DNA from: Lactiplantibacillus daowaiensis
GTDB taxonomy: Bacteria > Bacillota > Bacilli > Lactobacillales > Lactobacillaceae
Length of the DNA stretch: 64,000 bases
Assembly: GCF_005405085.1 (NCBI RefSeq)
Contig: NZ_BJDJ01000003.1
Location: forward strand, 62,001 to 126,000
Direction of reading: 5' to 3'
Shown here: positions 13,396 through 22,905 of the stretch, piece by piece
How the letters are laid out: the number at the start of each line of letters is the position of its first letter
Numbering within the stretch: the stretch's first letter is position 1
The notes under the pieces: model-generated
The model's database searches: none
What the model was told of the DNA's origin: nothing
What the model saw: only the letters and a program-made list of their open reading frames with translations
Translations under genes and position numbers: made by a program

Positions 13396-14722
13396 ATTAG
13401 ACAAGCTATTTAATCCCAAGCAAATGCAGGTTATCAAGCAGGAACTCACCAGCCAAGAATGGAAGCTGATGATAAATTACGGTGCTGTCCGGTCGGGTAA
13501 GACTTTCGTGGATAACTTTGTATTTTTATTTGAAGTGAGACATGCGGCCGAAGTAGCCAAGCGACTTAAAATTGCTGAGCCACTTTACATTTTGGCGGGT
13601 GTGTCTAGCAAGTCGATTTATAACAACATCTTAGTCGAATTGCGGAACACGTTCGGGCTGACGTTCAAGTTTGATAAGCATAATTCGTTTGCTGTTAAAT
13701 TTAGTGGTTTACCGCCCGTTACAGTCGTCCAAGCGTTTACCGGCTCAATTGCCGGGCTAGGTTCTGTACGTGGTATGACGGCCATGGGAGCGTACGTTAA
13801 TGAAATCTCAATGGCTAATGAAGAGGTGTTTGTAGAAATACGGCACCGGTGTTCACGGCCGGGTGCCCGTGTGGTTGGTGACACCAATCCGGATATACCG
13901 ACTCACTGGCTGAAAACTAAATATATCGATGACGATTCACCACGGATCATTAGCAATCATTTTACGATTGATGATAACCCGCGGCTTGATCCGGATTATG
14001 TGGCCTCACTTAAAGAAACTACGCCTAGCGGCATGTTTTACGAGCGTGCAATTAATGGTGAGTGGACGGCCGGCGAAGGCTTAGTTTATGGCGACTTTGA
14101 CAAGAATAAAAATATCATCACGGATGAAGCCTTTCATGAGCGCACCAAGGATAAGCGACTGCATTACTATGCCAGCGTTGACTTTGGCTTTGAGCATAAA
14201 GGCGTCATGGCCGTTCATGCGGACGATGAGGATGGCAACACTTACTTAGTCAAGGTGGTCACCAAGCAATTTAAGCAGATAGAGTATTGGTCTGAAATAG
14301 CTAATCAAATCTGCAAAGAGTTTGGGCGTGGAATTGCATTTCATTGTGATTCAGCACGTCCGGATCACGTTGCCCACTTGCAAGACGATGGATTTAACGC
14401 TGACAACGCATTTAAAGGGCGCCTAAGCGGTATTGAAATCATTGCAGGCAAGATTAAGGCACGCCACTACTTAGTGCTTAAGAGTGTTGCTGACGATGCA
14501 GATAACCATTTCTTAGATGAGCTTTACCAATACGTGTGGGATAAGGCCACCGGGTTACCAGTCAAGCTAAATGATGATGTGATGGATACCGTCCGTTACG
14601 GCGTGGCTACGGAAGTCATGAACGTACGTAACGATGCAATTAATCCAGAACCGGATTACGAGGAACAAAATACCTACTTGGTCGATGAGGGTCTTGTTGA
14701 TCCTGACGATCCATGGATATAG
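13370..14722 (+). CDS. terL: Terminase large subunit
   Basis: About 450 residues. Walker A is GAVRSGKT (residues 38-45 from ATG 13370), Walker B-like GAYVNEIS follows, and the nuclease domain starts at YYASVDFGFEHKGVMAVHAD, with further acidic residues in FHCDSARPD and LNDDVMDTVRYG. This fits the PBSX-type Terminase_3 group. It powers DNA packaging and cuts the concatemer. Start is uncertain: ATG 13370 has a poor ribosome site, whereas GAGGGTGAT (13372-13380) is ideally spaced for ATA at 13385, giving IAVKLDKLFNPKQ with ATA in place of the expected ATG. Confidence 0.93.
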   Translation: MRVIRIAVKLDKLFNPKQMQVIKQELTSQEWKLMINYGAVRSGKTFVDNFVFLFEVRHAAEVAKRLKIAEPLYILAGVSSKSIYNNILVELRNTFGLTFKFDKHNSFAVKFSGLPPVTVVQAFTGSIAGLGSVRGMTAMGAYVNEISMANEEVFVEIRHRCSRPGARVVGDTNPDIPTHWLKTKYIDDDSPRIISNHFTIDDNPRLDPDYVASLKETTPSGMFYERAINGEWTAGEGLVYGDFDKNKNIITDEAFHERTKDKRLHYYASVDFGFEHKGVMAVHADDEDGNTYLVKVVTKQFKQIEYWSEIANQICKEFGRGIAFHCDSARPDHVAHLQDDGFNADNAFKGRLSGIEIIAGKIKARHYLVLKSVADDADNHFLDELYQYVWDKATGLPVKLNDDVMDTVRYGVATEVMNVRNDAINPEPDYEEQNTYLVDEGLVDPDDPWI

Positions 14723-14736
14723 GAGGTGATACTTAG

Positions 14737-16473
14737 ATGGCAGAAACAAACGACCGTAACGCGCACTTGCGTTCGTTACGGCCAACTTATAATTCAATCA
14801 CCATGCTTGACGGGCGCCGCTATGGCGGGCGATACTCATTTGATTCCAATCAAGTGTACTCAATTCCAGCGAAGGACTGGGATGACGTATACGACAGCGA
14901 TGGAAAAAAGAAAGAGATGATCGAACTTATTCAGTGGTACGTTAGCGATCACTTTGCACACCAACTACCGCGCATTCTGGAACTTGAACGCTACTATGAC
15001 GGCGATGAAAATATTCATTACTGGCGAAGTGGTAAGGGGCCTAAGCAAGCCGATGAGCGGATTACAAGCGGCTACCCGCGTTACATCACCACGATACACG
15101 TAGGGTACGAGTTAGCTAATCCGTTAGCTTTTGGCTATTCTAATCCGGAAGACGATGGGGATACTGGTGAGGCGTTGCTTGACCGTATCAAGCTATTTAA
15201 TCAGCGTAACGATGAGGCCTATCACGACATGGTGATGTTTAAGAACGCCTGTAACACTGGGCGAGCCTATGAGCTAATCTATTGCCCAGAAGGCAGTAGC
15301 GAGCCACAGATGGCTCCCATTGACCCTAATCAGGCTTTTGTAGTGTGGTCGGCTGATGTCAAGCCTGTGGAATTGTTTGCCGTGCGTTACTACGCGGTTA
15401 ACGTGCGTGATGAAACCTCCTATCGAATTGAAGTGTATACCAAGGATCACATCTTTTATTTCAAGGCCGGGGAAGATCCGGCAAGTGGATGGACGCTTGA
15501 TGATAATGCCGAGCATTTACTTGGTAGCGTGCCGCTGATTGAGTATTCGATCAATGACGAACGTTCTGGCATTTTTGAAACTCAAATGGATAATATCGAT
15601 GCTTATGACATTGCTAAGTCGGAAATGGCGAACAGTCAAGAAGACTTTAGCAATAGTAAGTTAGTCATTAGCGGGATGATCCAGCACAAGAAACAGCCCA
15701 TGACCGATGGCAATGGCGACTTTGTTTTTATTGATAATACTAGCGGTCGGTTCACTCATGAGGCTAAGGACAAGAACGGCAAGGATAATAAGCAGGCTGT
15801 GCAGAGCCTTGTTGATACGCAAGCCAACACAATGTTTCTTAAGCCTTACATGTATCATGATGCCAACGGAAACAAAATGTTTAGCAGCACTTCTGCACAA
15901 TATCTTACTAAAGAAGTCAACACGACTGACTGGAAGACCTACACGGATGAAATTAAGCAACAGATTCTCATGGGAACAAACACGCCTGACCTAAGTGATA
16001 GTAGCTTTGCGCAGGATCAGACTGGCGAGGCTTTAGCATATAAGCTATGGGGTACCGATCAGGCACAAGCGTCAATGCACGACATCTTTAAGCGCGGTCT
16101 AATGGAACGCGTAAAGCTACTGGCGATGCAGTGGGCAATGGCCGGCAAAAAGGATAAAGACCCTAAGCTAGTGAGTCCGCCCGACTACCAAAACGTCACC
16201 ATTAGCTTTACACCAAACTTGCCTAAGAATGACGATAAGAAGGTTGAATTAATTGGTAAATTACTTGGTACGGGGGCCATTTCTGATGAGACTGGTCAAG
16301 ATATGGCTGCTGATGTCACTGGCGTGCCTGCGTCCATGGAAAAGCAACGAATGGGCGACCAAAAGAAGCGCGATGGTGGCGATACCGGCAAAATGTTTAA
16401 GGGCAGTTTAGCCGACTTCCAAAAGGGAGGCGATGGCGATGCTGACTCAAGCAGCGGAGAAAGCGCGGATTAA
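14737..16473 (+). CDS. Portal protein (SPP1 gp6-like)
   Basis: 578 residues with a perfect GGAGGTGAT ribosome site. Conserved portal features: the start region (YSIPAKDWDDVYDS), LERYYDGDENIHYW near residue 85, ITTIHVGYELANPLAFGYS, the clip/stem region LIEYSINDERSGIFETQMDN, and the long helix region MGTNTPDLSDSSFAQDQTGE near residue 410, typical of SPP1 gp6-family portals. The dodecamer would form the DNA channel in the capsid vertex and dock the terminase. Its 3' end overlaps the minor head gene. Confidence 0.93.
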   Translation: MAETNDRNAHLRSLRPTYNSITMLDGRRYGGRYSFDSNQVYSIPAKDWDDVYDSDGKKKEMIELIQWYVSDHFAHQLPRILELERYYDGDENIHYWRSGKGPKQADERITSGYPRYITTIHVGYELANPLAFGYSNPEDDGDTGEALLDRIKLFNQRNDEAYHDMVMFKNACNTGRAYELIYCPEGSSEPQMAPIDPNQAFVVWSADVKPVELFAVRYYAVNVRDETSYRIEVYTKDHIFYFKAGEDPASGWTLDDNAEHLLGSVPLIEYSINDERSGIFETQMDNIDAYDIAKSEMANSQEDFSNSKLVISGMIQHKKQPMTDGNGDFVFIDNTSGRFTHEAKDKNGKDNKQAVQSLVDTQANTMFLKPYMYHDANGNKMFSSTSAQYLTKEVNTTDWKTYTDEIKQQILMGTNTPDLSDSSFAQDQTGEALAYKLWGTDQAQASMHDIFKRGLMERVKLLAMQWAMAGKKDKDPKLVSPPDYQNVTISFTPNLPKNDDKKVELIGKLLGTGAISDETGQDMAADVTGVPASMEKQRMGDQKKRDGGDTGKMFKGSLADFQKGGDGDADSSSGESAD

Positions 16474-17356
16474 TGAGTTGTTACGTCTAGATGAGGCTAG
16501 CAGCCAAACATTTACCATGTACCAGCAGCAAGCCTTAACGGAGATTAGCGACAATTTACAACGCTTCTATATGCAGTACGCGGATGAAAGTGGATTGTCA
16601 CTTGCACAGACCCGTCAAGCCGTTAGTCGCTGGGATATTGCACAGTGGCAGCGTGCCATTGACCAGCTTGATATGACTGACTGGGATGACAATGCTAAGT
16701 ATCTCGCTGGTGAGTACGCTTATCAGGCTGGCTATGACCGCACCCACTTGATGGGGGCCATGGTTGGCATGTCACTGATTAGCATGACGTCAAAGGTTCA
16801 ACAGCATATCACTGACCGCGTTAAGACGGATGCAGTGGATCAAGAAGAGCATTTGAAACGATTACTAGACGGCCCACCCATTCGCCCGATAGTTAAGTCT
16901 AAGCCAGTGAGCATCATCACACAGGACGAAACAACAGCACTGTGGAGTGACAGCCTGTGGCTCAAAAGTGAGTCCATGGCTAATGATGTGCAATCACTAG
17001 TCAACTTGCACTTACGGCACGGCATGAGTATAGACGACCTGAAAGGGATGCTAGTACAACACGTCAATCCTAGACAGTTTAGGCCCGGTAAGTCGATTGC
17101 CGATCGCATTTCACAAATGGATTACCAAGCGGAGCGGATTTTGCGGACGGAATCAGCGCGGCTAGTTGATGAAGTCAACATGACCACCTACAGTATGCAA
17201 GGCGTTATCTGGGTTGACTGGATAGACGAGCCGGGTGCGTGTGAAATGTGTGCAGCCCTTGCTGATGGTGGCCCATATCCTTTAAATGACGTGCCAAGCA
17301 TTCCCGGTGATACTCACCCCAATTGTAGATGCAGTAAGATACCACACACTCGCTAA
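16439..17356 (+). CDS. Minor head protein (SPP1 gp7 / MuF-like)
   Basis: 305 residues from ATG 16439, 8 bases after GGGAGG; ATG 16433 is too close to it. N-terminal helical part, then the MuF core: AERILRTESARLVDEVNMTT, WVDWIDEPGACEMCAALADG and TTTP-like end DTHPNCRCSKIP, with the CxxC and HPNCRC residues characteristic of the family. Such proteins are packaged in small copy number and sit near the portal. No toxin domain is fused at the C-terminus, unlike some MuF polymorphic toxins. Confidence 0.9.
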   Translation: MLTQAAEKARINELLRLDEASSQTFTMYQQQALTEISDNLQRFYMQYADESGLSLAQTRQAVSRWDIAQWQRAIDQLDMTDWDDNAKYLAGEYAYQAGYDRTHLMGAMVGMSLISMTSKVQQHITDRVKTDAVDQEEHLKRLLDGPPIRPIVKSKPVSIITQDETTALWSDSLWLKSESMANDVQSLVNLHLRHGMSIDDLKGMLVQHVNPRQFRPGKSIADRISQMDYQAERILRTESARLVDEVNMTTYSMQGVIWVDWIDEPGACEMCAALADGGPYPLNDVPSIPGDTHPNCRCSKIPHTR

Positions 17357-17369
17357 GGGTGTTTTTTTT
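17346..17369 (+). terminator. Weak intrinsic terminator inside the late operon
   Basis: ACACTC-GCTAA-GGGTGT (one T-G pair) followed by eight T's, overlapping the stop of the minor head gene. A 6-bp stem would terminate only part of transcription, lowering or resetting expression before the scaffold and capsid genes. Confidence 0.55.
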
Positions 17370-17466
17370 ATGCCATTTTTTCGGTTGCTGGCGCTAAAGA
17401 ACGGCCGATTCAGTGATTCGCACTTAAACCGATATAGTCCACGCGACTTAAAACGGAGGGATACCC

Positions 17467-18096
17467 ATGAAATTAAACTTACAATTCTTTGCTGATCCGG
17501 ATGACAAGAAGGGCGAGGAAAAGAAACCCAAGGCCAAGGCTTACACGCAAGAAGACGTCAACAAAATGATGGCAGCCAAAGCTAGCGAAGTCGCTAAGGC
17601 TCATGAAGATAAATGGTCCAAACAGGCCGATGACCTTAAGGCCAAGTATCTGCGTGAAGGCGAAGAGCGTGCCAAAATGTCGGCTGATGATAAGGCTAAG
17701 GCCGAATTAGCTGATCGGCTTAAGGCTTTGGATGACAAGCAAGCCGAACTTGATAAGCGTGACGCTGAACAAAAACGGGAAGCCGCTTTAAACGCCACGC
17801 GCACGCTGTTGGTCAACGAAGGCTTACCAGCCAACTTTGCCGCGCAACTGACTGCTGACGATGAACCTACACGCATGAGCAACGTTACGGCGTTTGCTAA
17901 GACTTTCAAGAGTGCAGTGGACTCAGAAATTTCTGATCGTGCTAAGGGCAAGGTTAACCCACAAACTGGGGCACCGGCCGGCGGCAATTCCAAGGTTACG
18001 CAAGAAGAATTTGACCGCATGGGTATGGAGCAACGAATGGCCCTTTATAAAGAAGATAAGGCGACTTATGAAAAATTGAAAGGAAGTAATAATTAA
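17467..18096 (+). CDS. Scaffold-like protein (DUF4355)
   Basis: 209 residues, ribosome site CGGAGGG. The start KLNLQFFADPDD and the following acidic/basic coiled coil (ADRLKALDDKQAELDKRDAE) are typical of DUF4355 scaffold proteins placed directly before the major capsid gene. These guide procapsid assembly and then leave or are degraded. C-terminus KVTQEEFDRMGMEQRMALYK is the conserved capsid-contact helix. Stop and next start overlap (TAATG). Confidence 0.9.
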   Translation: MKLNLQFFADPDDKKGEEKKPKAKAYTQEDVNKMMAAKASEVAKAHEDKWSKQADDLKAKYLREGEERAKMSADDKAKAELADRLKALDDKQAELDKRDAEQKREAALNATRTLLVNEGLPANFAAQLTADDEPTRMSNVTAFAKTFKSAVDSEISDRAKGKVNPQTGAPAGGNSKVTQEEFDRMGMEQRMALYKEDKATYEKLKGSNN

Positions 18097-19172
18097 TGTC
18101 TACAATTAGCGGGACGATCACAGACTTAGAAGCTAATTTCATTCCAGAAGTTTGGCTTGATTGGGTCTACGAGCGTATCACAGAAACAAACAACTTTTTT
18201 AGATCTGGCATTTTAGCCAACGACCCTATTCTAGGTAATCAATTACTTAGTCGGGGTCTTTTTGTTACCATTCCACACACGGCTCATATTGATACCACAA
18301 TTGAACCACAAGATTGGAATAACAAGCACGATATTACGACTAGCGGGATGGACTCTTTCACCGAAAACGATGTAAAGATGACAGATGCACAATCGTTTGG
18401 TAATTCGGACTATGACGATATGGTAACTGGCGCTAAAACATTGGCTCAAATTACTAGTCAATTTACGGATTACTGGTCTGTTGTTGATACCCAACGGCTT
18501 TTGCAAGTGCTTAATGCGACATTTTTAAACACTGATATTGCAACAGCCAAGTCTTTTGGCGTTGGCAGTGAAAAGGACTTTGCAGCACTAGACTTTGTAA
18601 AGGCTATGGCGCGCATGGGTGACGTTGCGTCTGGTAAGCCTACACAAATGGCTGTTAATTCCGGAACTTATAACTACTTGGTTGCTCAAAACTTAATTGA
18701 TTTCTTACAACCTAGTGAAGGCGCTATGCCTATTGGCACGTACAACGGTTTGACGATCGTTCAGGATGACCAAGTACCATTGACTAAGGATGGTAAGACT
18801 TGTGCTTATCTCTATGGCAGCGGTGCGGTTAACTATGGTGTTGCAACGCCTATCAACGGTGTAACGACTGACCGGGATAACTTAAAGCAAGGTGGGATTT
18901 CGGCTATCACCCATAAGCGTGTGACTACAATGCACGTTGCTGGGACGGCTGCTGATATGACGATTGAAGATGATCCGACTAAGTGGAAGTCCGATTTAAA
19001 GGATGGCACTAAGGCGCTTTATAAGGCCGCTGATGATGTTCGTAAAATTGGCATCATCAAATACGGATTCACAATTGATAAAGGGTTCGTTGTGCCGGGT
19101 GTCAATACAACTGATACCGCTACTACAACACCCAGTGGCACAACACCCAGTGGCACAACAGCAACTAAATAA
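18096..19172 (+). CDS. Major capsid protein
   Basis: 358 residues. Follows the scaffold gene with overlapping TAATG. Recognisable Firmicute capsid features: LEANFIPEVWLDWVYERITE, FFRSGILANDPILG, the E-loop-like LLSRGLFVTIPHTAHIDTTI, and ALDFVKAMARMGDVASGKPT in the P-domain. The C-terminus ends in a short tandem TTPSGTTPSGTT repeat encoded by duplicated bases near 19125-19160, which looks like a flexible or decorative tail. This gene plus scaffold and portal define the head module. Confidence 0.92.
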   Translation: MSTISGTITDLEANFIPEVWLDWVYERITETNNFFRSGILANDPILGNQLLSRGLFVTIPHTAHIDTTIEPQDWNNKHDITTSGMDSFTENDVKMTDAQSFGNSDYDDMVTGAKTLAQITSQFTDYWSVVDTQRLLQVLNATFLNTDIATAKSFGVGSEKDFAALDFVKAMARMGDVASGKPTQMAVNSGTYNYLVAQNLIDFLQPSEGAMPIGTYNGLTIVQDDQVPLTKDGKTCAYLYGSGAVNYGVATPINGVTTDRDNLKQGGISAITHKRVTTMHVAGTAADMTIEDDPTKWKSDLKDGTKALYKAADDVRKIGIIKYGFTIDKGFVVPGVNTTDTATTTPSGTTPSGTTATK

Positions 19173-19187
19173 CTAGGAGGGACATGA

Positions 19188-19526
19188 TTGGCGGCAACTA
19201 ATGAGGACGTAAAGGGCACCTTAAAGATATTTCAAAGTTTAACAGACGAAGAGGTAACTAAGGCGATCAACCGTGCTAACCGTAAGGCGGAGCACGATGG
19301 GCTAACTGATGCAGCTCTTGATGATGGCACCGTTGATTATGCCCGCCACTTGCTATTTATTGAACACGCAATGAGTTATGGCCCTGTGCAGTCAGCCGAA
19401 ACGTTTGGTAATCAGCAAACGAATTTCGACAAGCTAAGTGGCAATGACTCTTTTTTAATCGAATATAACGACCTTGTGGAAGCCTTTGGCAGTGGTGCGA
19501 ACTGGGGAGATGTTTGGACGGAATGA
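19188..19526 (+). CDS. Head-tail connector protein
   Basis: 112 residues from TTG 19188, 8 bases after TAGGAGGG; a nearer ATG at 19184 opens only 6 codons. Small helical protein (LKIFQSLTDEEVTKAINRAN, YARHLLFIEHAMSYG) like gp15/gp6-type adaptors that plug onto the portal ring. Position right after the capsid gene and before two neck genes supports this. The next gene overlaps its stop. Confidence 0.72.
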   Translation: MAATNEDVKGTLKIFQSLTDEEVTKAINRANRKAEHDGLTDAALDDGTVDYARHLLFIEHAMSYGPVQSAETFGNQQTNFDKLSGNDSFLIEYNDLVEAFGSGANWGDVWTE

Positions 19527-20128
19527 CTGAAATTAATCCGATGCCGCGTATCATACGTGAGCTGGAGCAATTGCAAAGTGCACGGATCGTTGTGGGTGTG
19601 CCGCGGTCTGATAATCAGTTAACGATGATTGCACTGGTTCAGGAATATGGCAAGACAATCCGCCCAGTGCATGGCGATTGGTTGGTGATTCCTACTTCAA
19701 ATGCCCGCAAAATGGGCGTCACACACGCTAGCCAAGTACCCGGCATGTTTAGACCTAAAGGTAAGAATATTCTTGCTATGAAGGATGAAGGTGCCGAGAA
19801 CGGGCTTAAAGTGATGTTCATTTTGAGAAAAGAAGTACGGATTCCAGCACGGCCTTTTTTACGTCTAACTTATGAGCAAAACCTACAGTTATGGGGCCAT
19901 TACGCCGCTATCTTAGTAAGCAAAATGATTGCCGGTGACCTAAGTGCTACGGAGGTGCAAACCTTACTGGCTAAACGAATAGTGACAAATATGAAGAGCA
20001 CCATCCGTTACTTTAGCAAACCGGGCAATGCTCCATTAACTACCGAGGCCAAGGGCTTCAATGATCCACTGATTGACAGCCAAAAGCTGTTAAATTCTAT
20101 AACTTACTTTTTAGAAGGAGAGATTTAA
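19523..20128 (+). CDS. Neck / tail-completion type protein
   Basis: 201 residues from ATG 19523, overlapping the previous stop (ATGA). Contains RIVVGVPRSDNQLTMIALVQ, EYGKTIRP, and later the motif RIPARPFLRLTYEQN, which is characteristic of phage virion-morphogenesis / HK97 gp10-like neck proteins. A C-terminal helix ends at NSITYFLEGEI. Likely at the head-tail interface. Confidence 0.72.
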   Translation: MTEINPMPRIIRELEQLQSARIVVGVPRSDNQLTMIALVQEYGKTIRPVHGDWLVIPTSNARKMGVTHASQVPGMFRPKGKNILAMKDEGAENGLKVMFILRKEVRIPARPFLRLTYEQNLQLWGHYAAILVSKMIAGDLSATEVQTLLAKRIVTNMKSTIRYFSKPGNAPLTTEAKGFNDPLIDSQKLLNSITYFLEGEI

Positions 20129-20130
20129 TT

Positions 20131-20439
20131 ATGACTATGAAATTAGGAATTGCAGACGGTACCATCACTAAACCAACGGCGGATGACGCCAAATTTACAG
20201 GCGTAGTAGGGGATGACGGCAAATATACGGCTACCATCACCGGCTTAGAAACCGGTGCAGAAGTGGCAGCGGGTACTTACCAAGCCTTTTTCTTTGATGA
20301 CACCACCAAAGAAGTCTTAGGCGATTACACCAAGCTAGGCGCGTTCACCTATGAAGGTGGCTCAACACCAACCAAAGTTACCACTTCATCAAGTCCTGAT
20401 GGGGAAAATGTGACGGCTGACCCCAACGCAACTAAGTAG
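20131..20439 (+). CDS. Small Ig-like or decoration protein of the head-neck region
   Basis: 102 residues, ribosome site AAGGAGAG. Strand-rich sequence (KYTATITGLETGAEVAAGTY, QAFFFDDTTKEVLGDYTKLG) followed by a Ser/Thr-rich tail, like small beta-sandwich decoration proteins. No firm family. Lies between neck genes. Confidence 0.55.
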   Translation: MTMKLGIADGTITKPTADDAKFTGVVGDDGKYTATITGLETGAEVAAGTYQAFFFDDTTKEVLGDYTKLGAFTYEGGSTPTKVTTSSSPDGENVTADPNATK

Positions 20440-20446
20440 TTAGCCT

Positions 20447-20806
20447 ATGTTCAATAATTTTGACCAGTTTGCCTATGGCTTTGACATGAACGCGGTTCCG
20501 ATCGAAGTTACGGTGCCCACGGGTGTCAAGCAACGCGATGAGTTAGGGCAACCAATAGATGCACCGCAGCCAGTACAGCACCTTGTGGAACCAATTATCA
20601 ACAACAACAATCCAAATATCAACTTTCAAATGGTTGGTGGCGGGTCAATTGAGGTCGGCACGGTTATCTGGGTTTCAAAAACAGATAGCTGGCCGGTTGA
20701 TACACGAGTTGTAGCTAATGGATGCACGTATCACGTCACGGATCATGGGCAAGACTTTGGTGCAGAGCTGACGTACTACCAGCTTAAGGAGGCGGCGAAG
20801 AATTAG
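20447..20806 (+). CDS. Head closure / minor structural protein
   Basis: 119 residues. Strand-rich (VPIEVTVPTGVKQRDELGQP, TRVVANGCTYHVTDHGQDFG), in the gene position of head-completion or adaptor proteins. The pattern is typical of a small beta-barrel stopper protein, but similarity is only by position and feel. Ribosome site not obvious, so coupling to the previous gene (7 bases away) is likely. Confidence 0.6.
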   Translation: MFNNFDQFAYGFDMNAVPIEVTVPTGVKQRDELGQPIDAPQPVQHLVEPIINNNNPNINFQMVGGGSIEVGTVIWVSKTDSWPVDTRVVANGCTYHVTDHGQDFGAELTYYQLKEAAKN

Positions 20807-21287
20807 CGATAACATTTTCAATGACGTTGAGCGAAACTTGATTGCGCAAATCAAGAAGTACCGGCCTAGCTTGGTCGTGTCTGATGCTGACGTTGTTGGT
20901 GAAGCACCGGACTTTCCTTATGTTGAATACGATCAATATATGGACCCGATCAGTGAAACATTTGAGGCTATGGAAAATGATCCCGTGACAATCGGGATTC
21001 AACTGAAAGCCTTATCTAATGTCAAGAATGAAGCTAAAGAGATAGCCTACTGGATGTCTAAGCTTTATCGCGAACAACAGCCAGCCTATGAGTTGGAGCA
21101 AAACGGAATAGTGATACAAGAAGCCACGATGTTACCGCCCACCACGGACGATTTAACAGCGGGCTTTATTTTTACTTCCGGCGTTGACTTGCGAGTTGAA
21201 ATTATTGATGGCTTCACTGATGACACGCAACCGGGACAAATTGGGTCGGTTGATGTGTTGATGACTAAAGACACAAAGGAGGAATAA
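20802..21287 (+). CDS. Neck/tail terminator-like protein, apparent ATT start
   Basis: About 161 residues if started at ATT 20802, which is 9 bases after a perfect AAGGAGG (20786-20792) and overlaps the previous stop; this adds the plausible N-terminus SDNIFNDVERN ahead of LIAQIKKYRPSL. The first standard start, TTG 20838, has no ribosome site. The protein has the layout of tail terminator proteins that precede the sheath gene in contractile phages: helix, then FPYVEYDQYMDP, DPVTIGIQLKALSN and VDLRVEIIDGFTD. Confidence 0.7.
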   Translation: MSDNIFNDVERNLIAQIKKYRPSLVVSDADVVGEAPDFPYVEYDQYMDPISETFEAMENDPVTIGIQLKALSNVKNEAKEIAYWMSKLYREQQPAYELEQNGIVIQEATMLPPTTDDLTAGFIFTSGVDLRVEIIDGFTDDTQPGQIGSVDVLMTKDTKEE

Positions 21288-21291
21288 ATTA

Positions 21292-22395
21292 ATGTCGATT
21301 AAGGTTAAACATGAATCTGACGTGAATTTGACAATCAATATTTTGCGCCCGGATACAAGCCTTGGTACGCCCTTGATTGAAATTTTCACCAAGGGAGACA
21401 AGCCAACCGGTGTATACGGCGATACTGATACACTTGCCGAAGATTATGACGAAACGACCGAGGTATACAAGAAGGCGGCCGCTATGTGGGAACTTGACAG
21501 CTATACCGCACCAATTGAGGTGGTTAGCGTTCCCACAGCTTCACGACACACCCCAGTGGTGAGCGTGGATAAGGATGGTGTTGTAACAGCGACTGACACC
21601 ATCGAACTAGGAATCGTGACGGGGGCTAAGAACCATCTCTATGATGGTGCCCTATACGTTCTTTTGGACGATAGTTTTACATCCGATGAGGTTATTGCCT
21701 TGTCGGATTTTTTGTATGACCAACAACGCTTAATGCTAATTGTAAAGGTTGCAAGCATTGACGAATTAAAGCCGTTAGCTGCTCACGTATCAGCTTATCA
21801 AGCCGCAACCAATGTTTTAAGCAATACGGCGGCCATGGTAGTGCCACAAGTAGGCAATTACTCACTTGACCAAGCGGCAGCTTATGCGGCGTCTAACGTG
21901 CCTACCGACTGGCAACACATTGGTGGCGCCACGTTGACGGAATTCGATCCAAACAGTGGCTTGACGATTGACGACAGTGCTGATATTCAAGCTTTACGCG
22001 GGATGACGGTAGTTAACAAGTCCGGCGACAACATGCTTTTGAATGGTATGGCGTTGGGCAATAACTACATTGACCAATTTGTACACACCATGCTTGTTGG
22101 TGATGCGATCGAAACCGCAATTCAAAAGTATTTAAATCATCATAATTTTCCAAACTATGACGATAACACGATCAACGAGCTTAAAGAAACCATCTTATCA
22201 GTAACCGATGGCTATTTAACGCAGGGCGTCTTAGAAGCACAGTCTGACGGCACTAGTGCCATTATCAGCGTGCCTAAGCGTGCCAACGTATCAAATGCGG
22301 ATGTGGCTAACCGGAAGTTGAAAAACATCACGATTAACACCACCACGGCGGATGACGTTGACACAGTTGACGGCAAGTTAAACGTCACATTATAA
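21292..22395 (+). CDS. Tail sheath protein
   Basis: 367 residues. Sequence layout of DUF3383-type sheaths: N-terminal strand (VNLTINILRPDTSLGTPLIE), repeated beta-sandwich regions, the acidic GVYGDTDTLAEDYDETTEVY loop, WQHIGGATLTEFDPNSGLTI in the middle and a C-terminal handshake arm (VANRKLKNITINTTTADDVD). It marks the phage as contractile-tailed, agreeing with the tube, baseplate J and gp46-like genes downstream. Ribosome site AAAGGAGG. Confidence 0.85.
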   Translation: MSIKVKHESDVNLTINILRPDTSLGTPLIEIFTKGDKPTGVYGDTDTLAEDYDETTEVYKKAAAMWELDSYTAPIEVVSVPTASRHTPVVSVDKDGVVTATDTIELGIVTGAKNHLYDGALYVLLDDSFTSDEVIALSDFLYDQQRLMLIVKVASIDELKPLAAHVSAYQAATNVLSNTAAMVVPQVGNYSLDQAAAYAASNVPTDWQHIGGATLTEFDPNSGLTIDDSADIQALRGMTVVNKSGDNMLLNGMALGNNYIDQFVHTMLVGDAIETAIQKYLNHHNFPNYDDNTINELKETILSVTDGYLTQGVLEAQSDGTSAIISVPKRANVSNADVANRKLKNITINTTTADDVDTVDGKLNVTL

Positions 22396-22410
22396 AAGGA
22401 GGCTTACTAA

Positions 22411-22905
22411 ATGCCAGTAGATTCAAACGGGAAAACTTTCGACCTTAGTGCGGCCCGCTATATGCAAACTTACTTGACCTTTCACAGTCAATCACTTTTG
22501 CTAACCGGGTTTCAAAAAGGGGAAAAACTGAACGTGGCGCCAACTGGGGATATTGTCACCGTTCAACAGACTTTTGAAGGCGATGGGATGTTCTTTATCA
22601 GCGATGACCATACTGGGAACGTCAACTTAACGACAGTGCCTAGTTCCCATATCAACAACTTATTTCAGTATTTGCTTGATTTTATGAACAGCGCTGATAT
22701 TTCAGATCCTTCACAAGACCCAACTTTTATGTTGAAGAGTATCAACCGACTAACCGGACGAGTTATTCATGCTGAAAATTGTCTGTTCTCTGGACAGCCA
22801 CAAGAACAGGACAATGACGGTGCAAATACACTCGCATGGAAAGCTCTTTCAGGCAACTGTTTTGTTACCCGTCCTACACCAGATGAAATTGCATTGCTTC
22901 AATAA
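22411..22905 (+). CDS. Tail tube protein
   Basis: 164 residues directly after the sheath, ribosome site AAAGGAGG. Compact beta protein (LLLTGFQKGEKLNVAPTGDI, GMFFISDDHTGNVNLTTVPS) with helix NNLFQYLLDFMNSA, the fold seen in tube proteins of contractile tails. A stable hairpin follows the gene, as is common after abundantly expressed structural genes. Confidence 0.82.
   Translation: MPVDSNGKTFDLSAARYMQTYLTFHSQSLLLTGFQKGEKLNVAPTGDIVTVQQTFEGDGMFFISDDHTGNVNLTTVPSSHINNLFQYLLDFMNSADISDPSQDPTFMLKSINRLTGRVIHAENCLFSGQPQEQDNDGANTLAWKALSGNCFVTRPTPDEIALLQ

Noticed and set aside
16439-17356. Polymorphic toxin fused to the MuF-like head protein
   Set aside because: The protein ends directly after the HPNCRC motif with no added domain.
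17286-17495. Alternative ORF across the minor head / scaffold junction
   Set aside because: Overlaps the conserved end of the MuF-like gene and the terminator; no ribosome site.
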